In this document: positions 1 through 5,889 of the stretch, one piece after another
Numbering within the stretch: the first letter of the stretch is position 1
Layout of the letters: the number at the start of each line of letters is the position of its first letter
NCBI GenBank assembly: GCA_965603365.1
Contig: CBFDCR010000104.1
Coordinates: 1-14,375 of the forward strand
Direction of reading: 5' to 3'
Source of the DNA: JAHELQ01 sp965603365
GTDB lineage: Bacteria > Acidobacteriota > Aminicenantia > UBA2199
Length of the DNA: 14,375 bases
Notes under the pieces: model-generated
The model's database searches: none
Told to the model about the DNA's origin: nothing
Seen by the model: the letters and a program-made list of their open reading frames with translations, nothing else
Program-made: the position numbers and the translations under genes

Positions 1-782
1 AAGTAGAGTTCATTGAGGGAATGAAAGACCGCCTGCGAGGAAGCCGCCAGTAAGGCGGCCGGCAGTCCTTTGCCCTCCACATCGGCAATCAAAACCGGGG
101 TCAATCCGTTTCGGTCCTTCAAAATATCGTAATAGTCGCCCCCCACTTCATGGATGGGTTCATAGACCACCGCCATCTCAAAATTTTGAAACACCGGGAT
201 CTCCTGGGGCAGCAGCGACAGTTGAATATCCCGGGCAATCTTTATCTCATGCTCGATCCGTTTACTCTCGATCAGCCGATTGATCATGATGGCATTATCG
301 ATGGCAATCAGGGCAAACCGGGCGATAAAAAAGGAAAACTCAATATCCTCTCGGCTGAGTTCCTGGCGATTAAACTTGAGTCCCAATCCCAGGTAGATCC
401 TTTTCTTTGCTTCCGATACATCCACCAGGTAGTGAATTTTCTTAGCCGCTAAGAGTTCCTTCAAGTCGGCAAACCGGGCCGGTAAGTCGTCGACCTTTAT
501 AAAAAACTGCCCCGGCTCTATTTTTTTTAGAGATCGCTTTAAGACATCAATTTCCAGGCTCGAAAGGGAAAACCCTTTCTTTTTTATAATATGATTCTCC
601 GACCGCCAGAAAAAGAGCCTGGATATCCCCAATTGCCCCATCAGGGTGGAAAAAAAAATTCTAAAAATATTTTCAATATCAAAAGAAGAATACAGGGTGG
701 CGGAAAACTCGTAAATGGAGCTAAATTGAAACTTCTTTAGCTTTAACTCCCTTTTGAGGCTGACGATCTTTTCCTCTTCCAT
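1..782 (-). CDS. RsbU-like PP2C phosphatase with N-terminal GAF-like region (partial, C-terminus off window)
   Basis: This is a SpoIIE/RsbU-class PP2C serine phosphatase. Such enzymes dephosphorylate an anti-sigma-antagonist (STAS) protein and thereby release a sigma factor or other partner. 260 codons are visible before the left edge cuts the gene. Residues ~20-165 look like a GAF-type sensory region, and ~165-192 form a helical linker ending ARDIQLSLLP, typical of the run-in to PP2C domains. The catalytic domain begins ~200 and shows VGGDYYD (D216, metal ligand) and ADVEGKGLPAALL (D234). The ATG at 782 lies inside the 3' end of the rsbW-like gene, giving a 40-base overlap. Together with the STAS and kinase genes upstream it forms a complete partner-switching operon. 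No membrane segment is visible, so a cytoplasmic sensor is likely. A run of nine T lies in the coding strand (650-658). The family call is secure; the signal sensed is unknown. Confidence 0.93.
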   Translation of the reverse strand, partial: MEEEKIVSLKRELKLKKFQFSSIYEFSATLYSSFDIENIFRIFFSTLMGQLGISRLFFWRSENHIIKKKGFSLSSLEIDVLKRSLKKIEPGQFFIKVDDLPARFADLKELLAAKKIHYLVDVSEAKKRIYLGLGLKFNRQELSREDIEFSFFIARFALIAIDNAIMINRLIESKRIEHEIKIARDIQLSLLPQEIPVFQNFEMAVVYEPIHEVGGDYYDILKDRNGLTPVLIADVEGKGLPAALLAASSQAVFHSLNELY

Positions 783-1192
783 TTAATCATCTCACAGGAA
801 TTAATTTTATCCTCGGTCTTGTATTCCACCGAATCCATGATCTTGCGCATCAAATTGACGCCCAATCCCCCCTTGCTCTTTTCTTTTATCATTTTTTCCA
901 GGTCAACATCTTGTTCCGGGAAGACCGGCGGTATGCCGGCATAAATAATCTTGATTTTTATACCTTCCGGGTGCGTATAATACTCTAACCTGATATCCTC
1001 GTCGCTCTTATATTGGTAAGAGTGTTTAATAACGTTGGTAATAGCCTCATCCAACGCCACGGGAATTTGCCGGATGCAGATCGGGCCGAACTGATTCATG
1101 GTCAAAATATGGCGGGTCAACTCCACCACCATTTTTAGAAGTTCGGTTTTGGAAGGAATGGTAATAATTAATTCCGGTTTTTCGCTAAACAT
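743..1192 (-). CDS. RsbW-like serine kinase / anti-sigma factor (GHKL ATPase)
   Basis: A 149-residue GHKL-fold protein of the RsbW/SpoIIAB type. These phosphorylate a STAS antagonist and bind a sigma factor or other target. The N box is present (PVALDEAITNVIKHSY, E49 and N53), as is the glycine-rich G2 segment (KSKGGLGVNLM, G108-G111). The G1 segment normally carries an Asp in a D-x-G motif that contacts adenine. Here it reads IIYAGIPP, with Tyr84 in the Asp position. The start was set at the ATG at 1192, which overlaps the STAS stop by 8 bases, the usual coupled arrangement. A start at 1285 would read through STAS coding sequence. It overlaps the phosphatase gene by 40 bases. Family assignment is firm, but whether it still acts as a kinase is uncertain because of the missing Asp. 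Confidence 0.9.
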   Translation of the reverse strand: MFSEKPELIITIPSKTELLKMVVELTRHILTMNQFGPICIRQIPVALDEAITNVIKHSYQYKSDEDIRLEYYTHPEGIKIKIIYAGIPPVFPEQDVDLEKMIKEKSKGGLGVNLMRKIMDSVEYKTEDKINSCEMIKWKRKRSSASKGS

Positions 1193-1535
1193 TTTCGAAT
1201 TTTTTAACCGCAGATTCCTCGTTATCCAAAAAATCATAAATATCGGTAAAGCCCACCAGGTCGAATATCTCGTATACCCGTTCATTGACGCAGCAGAGTT
1301 TTATATCCCCTTGTTTCTCCCTGATTTCGTCGAGATAACCCATGATGATGCCCATACCGGCGGAACTGATATAATTCAGATCTCTACAATTGAGGACAAT
1401 CCGGACGATATCGCTCTCAACCACTTTCAATATCTCCTTCTCAAATCGATCCACATGGTGGGCATCCAGGTGCCCCTTGGGGTAAAAGACCGCCACCTGG
1501 TCCGACACTTTAGATCTTATCTGAAAATATTTCAT
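1185..1535 (-). CDS. STAS-domain anti-sigma factor antagonist (RsbV/SpoIIAA-like)
   Basis: A 116-residue single STAS domain of full family length. In partner switching the unphosphorylated form captures the RsbW-like kinase and frees its target; phosphorylation by the kinase reverses this. The segment NYISSAGMGI places Ser58 where SpoIIAA Ser58 and RsbV Ser56 are phosphorylated. LDAHHVDRFEKEI before it and VNERVYEIFDLVGF after it match the conserved STAS strands and helices. The ATG at 1535 is preceded by GAGGTG at a suitable distance. Its first bases overlap the stop of a possible 11-codon leader. It is the first substantial gene of the operon with the kinase and phosphatase, so the three can be expected to work as one switch. 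The downstream target (sigma factor or other effector) is not in the window. Confidence 0.93.
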   Translation of the reverse strand: MKYFQIRSKVSDQVAVFYPKGHLDAHHVDRFEKEILKVVESDIVRIVLNCRDLNYISSAGMGIIMGYLDEIREKQGDIKLCCVNERVYEIFDLVGFTDIYDFLDNEESAVKKFENV

Positions 1536-1567
1536 TCCAACACCTCAAAACCAATTGTTGAAAACAT
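1532..1567 (-). CDS. Possible 11-residue leader peptide before the STAS gene
   Basis: A very short reading frame encodes MFSTIGFEVLE. It has its own ribosome-binding sequence (GAGGAG, five bases before the ATG at 1567). Its TGA overlaps the STAS start codon in an ATGA arrangement. Such geometry is typical of translational coupling. The STAS ribosome site lies within its last codons. At this size it could be chance; the good ribosome site and exact stop-start overlap are the only support. Confidence 0.35.
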   Translation of the reverse strand: MFSTIGFEVLE

Positions 1568-1590
1568 AAAAACTCCTCATTGCCCTGATA

Positions 1591-1619
1591 TTTTATACCA
1601 TAACCCCCCAGATTGCAAT
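1591..1619 (-). promoter_or_regulatory. Candidate sigma-70-like promoter for the partner-switching operon
   Basis: Read on the minus strand, TTGCAA is followed after 17 bases by TAAAAT, about 60 bases before the STAS start and just upstream of the possible leader peptide. Match to consensus is partial; position fits the operon. Confidence 0.4.
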
Positions 1620-1660
1620 CGCAAACGATAGAAACGAGTGATTTCAGGCCCAATTTACCA

Positions 1661-1689
1661 TTGACCTCGTTATTAAAAAATGATAAAAC
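1661..1689 (+). promoter_or_regulatory. Candidate promoter for the methyltransferase gene
   Basis: TTGACC, a 17-base spacer, then TAAAAC, followed by an AT-rich stretch containing another TATA-like box (1694-1701). It is divergent from the partner-switching promoter. An inverted repeat (TGACCTC at 1662-1668, GAGGTCA at 1706-1712) brackets the -10 region and could be an operator. Confidence 0.35.
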
Positions 1690-1745
1690 AACTTATATAA
1701 AATATGAGGTCACACCTGACTCTCGCTATTTGTAGGAGGCTTAAT

Positions 1746-2309
1746 ATGTTTCTTCTGATTTATATCTTGTTTGCAGCAGCTTTTTTGGTATCTGCCTTTC
1801 TCATTTTAAGACGGGTACGGCACGATTACCAGAAGTATCATCAACTGGCAGAGGCCACCGCCTCCTGGCAAGCGTTCATGTTCTGCATCCATATCCTGCT
1901 GGTCGGCTTTTCCTTAGGCCTGAAATGGCCGCCCCTTAATCCATACCCTCTGGCGATCTGGGCGGGAATTCTCCTGGCCGTTCTCGGTCTACTGATACTG
2001 TTGAGTGCCATGTACATATTTGGCCCCATCTGGCGAATGTTAGGCTTATTGGTGGAGGATCTCAAGAGGACCGGTGTTTACCGGTGGAGCCGAAACCCCC
2101 AGCTCATCGGCTATGGGCTGATGCTCTGGGCCATTCCCCTGCTGTGGCCTTCCTGGTATGTATTGGCGAGTGTGATTCTCTATTGGCCAATGGCGCACAT
2201 GATGATACTGGGAGAAGAAAAACACCTGAGAAATCTTTACGGCGAAGAATACGAGGAATATTGCCGGCGCACGCCCCGCTATATCGGCATACCCCGTAAA
2301 GGCCGTTAA
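1746..2309 (+). CDS. Isoprenylcysteine carboxyl methyltransferase / phospholipid methyltransferase family membrane protein
   Basis: A 187-residue integral-membrane methyltransferase of the ICMT/PEMT superfamily, which uses S-adenosylmethionine to methylate a lipid or lipid-linked substrate. The C-terminal half carries the family signature. TGVYRWSRNPQLIGYGLML (~111-130) is followed by a second membrane segment, then the EE pair in GEEKHLRNLYGEEYEEY and CRRTPRYIG. About five hydrophobic segments are visible, starting at residue 2. The start was set at the ATG at 1746 because an AGGAGG site sits just before it (1734-1739). The earlier in-frame ATG at 1704 has no such site and would add 14 residues unlike the family. 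The gene stands alone, divergent from the partner-switching operon. The substrate cannot be told from sequence; bacterial members are mostly uncharacterised. Confidence 0.85.
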   Translation: MFLLIYILFAAAFLVSAFLILRRVRHDYQKYHQLAEATASWQAFMFCIHILLVGFSLGLKWPPLNPYPLAIWAGILLAVLGLLILLSAMYIFGPIWRMLGLLVEDLKRTGVYRWSRNPQLIGYGLMLWAIPLLWPSWYVLASVILYWPMAHMMILGEEKHLRNLYGEEYEEYCRRTPRYIGIPRKGR

Positions 2310-2366
2310 CTTGGGGCCAGGCAAAAATTTTTTCTTCTAATCCCAGAAACTTATTAATCAAATGCG

Positions 2367-2413
2367 GTGTTCGCAGTGCGCACTAAAGTGTTCGTACTGC
2401 GCTTTAGTGTTAG
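2367..2413. repeat. Small tandem/hairpin repeat between convergent genes
   Basis: GTGTTCG begins two imperfect tandem units (2367-2387 and 2388-2406) and GTGTT begins a third (2407). Within it lie a perfect 10-base palindrome AGTGCGCACT (2375-2384) and an 8-bp inverted repeat CACTAAAG/CTTTAGTG (2381-2388 with 2402-2409, loop 13 bases). It ends at the stop codon of the esterase-like gene. No T-run follows the stem on either strand, so a classical intrinsic terminator is not supported. It may be a dispersed intergenic repeat or a bidirectional transcription end. Confidence 0.6.
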
Positions 2414-3771
2414 AGGAGGGTTGAGGCGGTGGTGTGGTTGAAGTAGAGGATCCAGTTGTATTGCTCCCGGAGGTTGAGGGTGCGATAGAAATGATTGGGG
2501 ATACCGTCAAAGGCGGCGCCAATCATTAAAAATGGCCGCAGTCCGGTGGCTATCCAGCTATCCCAGGTAGAGCCGGTGGGAATAGCATCTACATGAAAGG
2601 CGAAGTCTGGCTGTGAGGCGTGGTGGAAAATAAAGTTAAAGGAGTCTTCTCTCGGCTCTCTGGTAATCTCATAATCCCTTAATCCCAGATAGAATCCATA
2701 GATACTCTTGCCAATTGCAATAAAACTCCCTTTAGAAAAACCGAAGCCCACCACCTGGTACAGATCGGCCAACTCATTTCTCAGGTGATACCCCATGGAC
2801 CCGCTGACCCCGTAACGTGAATCGTTGGCCACATGACCGTTATGGGCCCACAGGGTGATCTTTGAGTCCTGGCCTATAAAATCGGCGATCCAGCGGGCAT
2901 TCTCTGCCATGAACAGGTCGCGCCAATTGGTATTGCTGGAGTCTTCACCGTAATAGGCATACTTCACGATAAGGGCCTGCCTGAAGGTGCGGAGCAGTTG
3001 CCGATTGAGCCGGTATTCCCGAAGGGAGGAATGGTCAACCAATGTTTCTTTTTTGGCTTCAAATAAAAATTCCAGCGCCTCCAGTTGGGTCTTGAGATTA
3101 GCGAAGGTTTCAGGCGGCATATTTTGATAATCATCGTTGCTAAGACCCCCGACCTGCTCCAAGAGCGGGGCGGCGGTTTGCCAGAAATCGGGATCTGCAG
3201 CCAGTAGATACGCTTGAATGAAGTCCACATGATGGGTTGTAAATTGACAGTCAAAGCCGAGATAGTGGATCTTATCCTCCTCACTTCTGCCCCTATTGTA
3301 CATTCTCATCCACTCCAGCAAATCTTTAACCTCTTCGGTTCTCCAGGTCCAAAAAATCATCTTTGTTCTCATCAGTCGCGTCAAATTGCCTTCGTCGTGA
3401 CAGACATAGTTGTCAAAATAGAGGGATTCGGCAAAGTCGGCTTCAAAGCCAAAAGCCCGGTGCTGCCGGTTTTCTACCAGGTATCGAAATACCCGGTGCT
3501 TCATCCGGAAAAACTCCCCGGTTCCATGGGTAGCCTCTCCCAGGGCTACTATCTTCGCACTTCCCAGTGAATCCAAAAAGTCCAACTCCCCATCGGTCAG
3601 AAGGAGGGGTGAACCGACCAGGGGGATCAGCCTTTGATTCAGTTCCTGGACCAGTTGGGATTGTTGGTCGGTTAACCGGCTCTTCTCCTCCATCTGGCAG
3701 GAAATGAAGGTAATCGGGAGTAAAAGAACTATAGAAATCGCAGAAAATATTTTAGTTTTCTTTAACTTCAT
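2410..3771 (-). CDS. Erythromycin-esterase-like lipoprotein, copy A
   Basis: A 453-residue member of the erythromycin esterase (EreA/EreB) superfamily, most of whose members have no proven macrolide activity. An N-terminal signal with lipobox TFISC predicts lipidation at Cys25, so the protein should be anchored outside the cytoplasmic membrane. ALGEATHGTGEF (E79, H82) matches the catalytic segment of Ere enzymes, GFEADF (E110) a further conserved acid, and LWAHNGHVAND (H310, H313) the second histidine pair. All catalytic positions are retained, so a hydrolase is plausible; the substrate is unknown. AGAGGT precedes the ATG at 3771. The gene is divergent from the rhomboid gene (152-base spacer) and has a paralogue at 5890-7290. 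Its first 178 codons are identical in DNA to that copy. It ends in TASTLL directly against a repeat, three residues shorter than the paralogue's tail. Confidence 0.9.
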   Translation of the reverse strand: MKLKKTKIFSAISIVLLLPITFISCQMEEKSRLTDQQSQLVQELNQRLIPLVGSPLLLTDGELDFLDSLGSAKIVALGEATHGTGEFFRMKHRVFRYLVENRQHRAFGFEADFAESLYFDNYVCHDEGNLTRLMRTKMIFWTWRTEEVKDLLEWMRMYNRGRSEEDKIHYLGFDCQFTTHHVDFIQAYLLAADPDFWQTAAPLLEQVGGLSNDDYQNMPPETFANLKTQLEALEFLFEAKKETLVDHSSLREYRLNRQLLRTFRQALIVKYAYYGEDSSNTNWRDLFMAENARWIADFIGQDSKITLWAHNGHVANDSRYGVSGSMGYHLRNELADLYQVVGFGFSKGSFIAIGKSIYGFYLGLRDYEITREPREDSFNFIFHHASQPDFAFHVDAIPTGSTWDSWIATGLRPFLMIGAAFDGIPNHFYRTLNLREQYNWILYFNHTTASTLL

Positions 3772-3837
3772 TGTGACCTCTACTTATCTATTCATTCCAT
3801 AAACGCATACGTAAAAAAATGATTGAGACGGAATAAA
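3237..3837. repeat. 601-bp identical repeat, copy 1 (5' half and upstream of esterase gene A)
   Basis: Base-by-base comparison finds no difference from 6756-7356. It covers the first 178 codons plus the upstream region of the esterase-like gene. The 60 bases just outside (3177-3236) differ at nine positions, so the boundary is sharp. Confidence 0.95.
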
Positions 3838-3851
3838 TCTGGACAATACGG

Positions 3852-3880
3852 TTGACATTTTTGTCAGATATTGATATTTT
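3852..3880 (+). promoter_or_regulatory. Promoter for the rhomboid gene
   Basis: TTGACA, 17-base spacer, TATTTT, about 43 bases before the rhomboid ATG. The -35 region lies in a short inverted repeat (TGACA, four T, TGTCA), a possible operator. This segment is absent beside the second esterase copy. Confidence 0.5.
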
Positions 3881-3923
3881 TTCTTCGACCAAATGGTTTT
3901 GCTGTATAAAATAGGAGATCAAT

Positions 3924-5858
3924 ATGATCATTCCCATTGGCCATGAGAGTGACACCGTTCGCCGACTCCCCTGGATCACCTTTGTGATCATGGCGATCTG
4001 TCTGCTGGTGCACATATCTGTCTCCAGCCAGGTCGATAAATTAGAGCGGGAACTGGAACTCGCCGCCCGGCAGTACCTGGAATACTTTTTTACCCACCCC
4101 TACCTGGAACTGGACCCGGAAATCAAGGAACTCCTGTACCGGGGACGAGGCGAGAAGGTGCTGGAACCCCTCATGGACATGTTTCAATCGGGAACCCCCG
4201 ATGAGTACCTCCGGCGCCAGCAGCAGCAAGAGCTCGATCAACTGGCCCGACGCTTAAAGGATAAATTGAACAACTACCCCTTCAAAAAATGGGGGTTCAT
4301 ACCGGCCAAAAAGACCTTGATTGGTCTTATCACCCACATGTTTCTCCACGGCGATTGGCTCCATTTATTGGGGAATCTGTTCTTTCTCTATTTAACCGGC
4401 CCCTTTATCGAAGATGTCTGGGGGAGACCGATCTACATTGTTTTTTATTTAATAGTGGGGGCTTTTTCGGCCCTGATGTTTGCGGCCCACTATCCCCATT
4501 TTAACGGCCCCCTCATCGGGGCCTCCGGCGCCATCTCCGGCGTCATGGGCGCCTTCCTGATCCGCTACTGGAAGATCAAAATCAAGTTTTTCTATATATT
4601 TACTGTCCTGATTCGGGGAACCTTCGAGGCCCCGGCCTGGCTGATGCTTCCCCTGTGGCTGGGGCTGGAACTCCTCAATGCCAGGACCATGGATGCCGTC
4701 GATCCCCAGGGAGGGGGTGGGGTGGCCCATTGGGCCCATATCTGGGGATTTGCCTTCGGCGCCATAGTCGGTATCGGCATGAAGCTGGCCCGGGTAGAAG
4801 AGAAGTATGTGCACCCGAAAATCGAATCTCTGATGACCTATGTGAATGAAAATTTGCAACTGCACGAAGATGCCGTACAACTCAGAATGGCGGGCCAGGT
4901 AGACGAGGCCTACAACCTGCTGCTGGGGGCTGTACAGAACGATCCCACTTACCAGGACAACGTGGAGGCCCTCTGGGATACGGGCCAGATGTTGGGCAGA
5001 GAACCGGAGGCGGCCCGCTTTCTCATCCGCCTGATGGAGAACGAAATCAGGAACAACCAGTATGATGCCGCCCTGCATCATTACCGGCAGTTAAAAGAAA
5101 AAATTCCCGATCCCCAGATCGGCAGCCAGTCCAAGATCACGCTGATGGAGTGCCTTTGTCAGCGGGCAGAACCGGGGGAGGCTAAAGAACTGGCCCAGGA
5201 GCTGCTAAAGACCATCGATCTCAACTCCCCACCCGGGCTCCTGCTGCGTTTTGCCGCTGCCGCCATGCAACTGAGCCTTCCTGTGGCCCGCCAGGCGGTA
5301 GAACTTTGCCTGCGGCATCCCGACATCCCGGCAGACAGGAAAGAGGCATTAAAGGCAGAGATTTCTGAGCTCCAGGCCGAACCCCTCCAACCAAAAAAAA
5401 CGGCGGCGCCGGACCGATCTTTAAGAGTCTTGAAGGGTGTTCCCACCGGCATCGAGGGGGAAAACATCGGCCTGGAGGTGGAGGGTATGGGCCGCAAGGT
5501 CCTGCCCCTCGGCCAGGTTAAGTTGGTTTCGGTGATTAAAATTGCCCCACCGTCGGAGCGGGCCTTCCTGCTGATCGACCTGGTACTCGATGATCCTGCT
5601 TCAAGCAATAAAAACAATATTCGTGTGATCCGGCTCTCCAGCCAGACCTTCAGCGCCAAAAAATTTGTGCCCACTGCCCAGGGCCCATTGGAGGCTTTCC
5701 GGGTTTTTATCTCCGCCCTGCTGAAACGCAGCGGTGCCCTGCCTTACCCCGACTCCGAATCGGCGCAACTGAAACAACTGCACTCATTCCCAGGCGAAAA
5801 GGCCTACGAAGAGTCTATCTTAACCTCCCAGATGCCCCTCATCGTTACCCGGGAGTGA
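3924..5858 (+). CDS. Rhomboid-family intramembrane serine protease with long cytosolic C-terminal region
   Basis: A 644-residue rhomboid protease, which cleaves transmembrane segments of membrane proteins within the bilayer. Membrane segment 1 is at ~14-34. A hydrophilic insertion (~35-125) follows, then the core: HGDWLHLLGN (N151), GASGAISG (catalytic Ser201) and AHIWGFAFG (catalytic His272). All catalytic residues are present. The core ends ~290. The rest, more than half the protein, is soluble: helical TPR-like repeats (~310-490), a linker with a run of eight A, then a beta-rich domain (~505-625) that I do not recognise. AGGAG precedes the ATG at 3924. The gene is divergent from esterase copy A, and its stop lies 31 bases from that of esterase copy B. 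A 3' fragment of a second copy persists at 7361-7420. The catalytic call is firm; substrates are unknown. Confidence 0.93.
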   Translation: MIIPIGHESDTVRRLPWITFVIMAICLLVHISVSSQVDKLERELELAARQYLEYFFTHPYLELDPEIKELLYRGRGEKVLEPLMDMFQSGTPDEYLRRQQQQELDQLARRLKDKLNNYPFKKWGFIPAKKTLIGLITHMFLHGDWLHLLGNLFFLYLTGPFIEDVWGRPIYIVFYLIVGAFSALMFAAHYPHFNGPLIGASGAISGVMGAFLIRYWKIKIKFFYIFTVLIRGTFEAPAWLMLPLWLGLELLNARTMDAVDPQGGGGVAHWAHIWGFAFGAIVGIGMKLARVEEKYVHPKIESLMTYVNENLQLHEDAVQLRMAGQVDEAYNLLLGAVQNDPTYQDNVEALWDTGQMLGREPEAARFLIRLMENEIRNNQYDAALHHYRQLKEKIPDPQIGSQSKITLMECLCQRAEPGEAKELAQELLKTIDLNSPPGLLLRFAAAAMQLSLPVARQAVELCLRHPDIPADRKEALKAEISELQAEPLQPKKTAAPDRSLRVLKGVPTGIEGENIGLEVEGMGRKVLPLGQVKLVSVIKIAPPSERAFLLIDLVLDDPASSNKNNIRVIRLSSQTFSAKKFVPTAQGPLEAFRVFISALLKRSGALPYPDSESAQLKQLHSFPGEKAYEESILTSQMPLIVTRE

Positions 5859-5875
5859 TTTTATAAGTGAAGTTC
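5859..5875 (-). other. Vestige of the 3' end of the TGS-GTPase gene after the rhomboid gene
   Basis: The 17 bases after the rhomboid stop match the last codons of the GTPase gene at 7421-7437 with one difference. Read on the minus strand they give E-L-H-L-stop, against E-L-N-L-stop in the intact gene. This marks the old duplication junction: the rhomboid gene once faced the GTPase gene here as its second copy still does. Confidence 0.65.
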
Positions 5876-5889
5876 ATGGACTGCTTCTT

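Noticed and set aside
2381..2409. Intrinsic terminator at the hairpin after the methyltransferase gene
   Set aside because: The stem has a 13-base loop and no T-run on either strand, so it is listed as a repeat only.
3214..3570. Open frames on the plus strand repeated in both esterase copies (also 6748-7089)
   Set aside because: They recur only because the DNA is identical in the two copies; the minus-strand frames carry the catalytic motifs.
5393..5400. Programmed frameshift at the A8 run in the rhomboid gene
   Set aside because: The zero frame continues into a long conserved-looking domain, and no stimulatory hairpin or useful alternative frame was seen.
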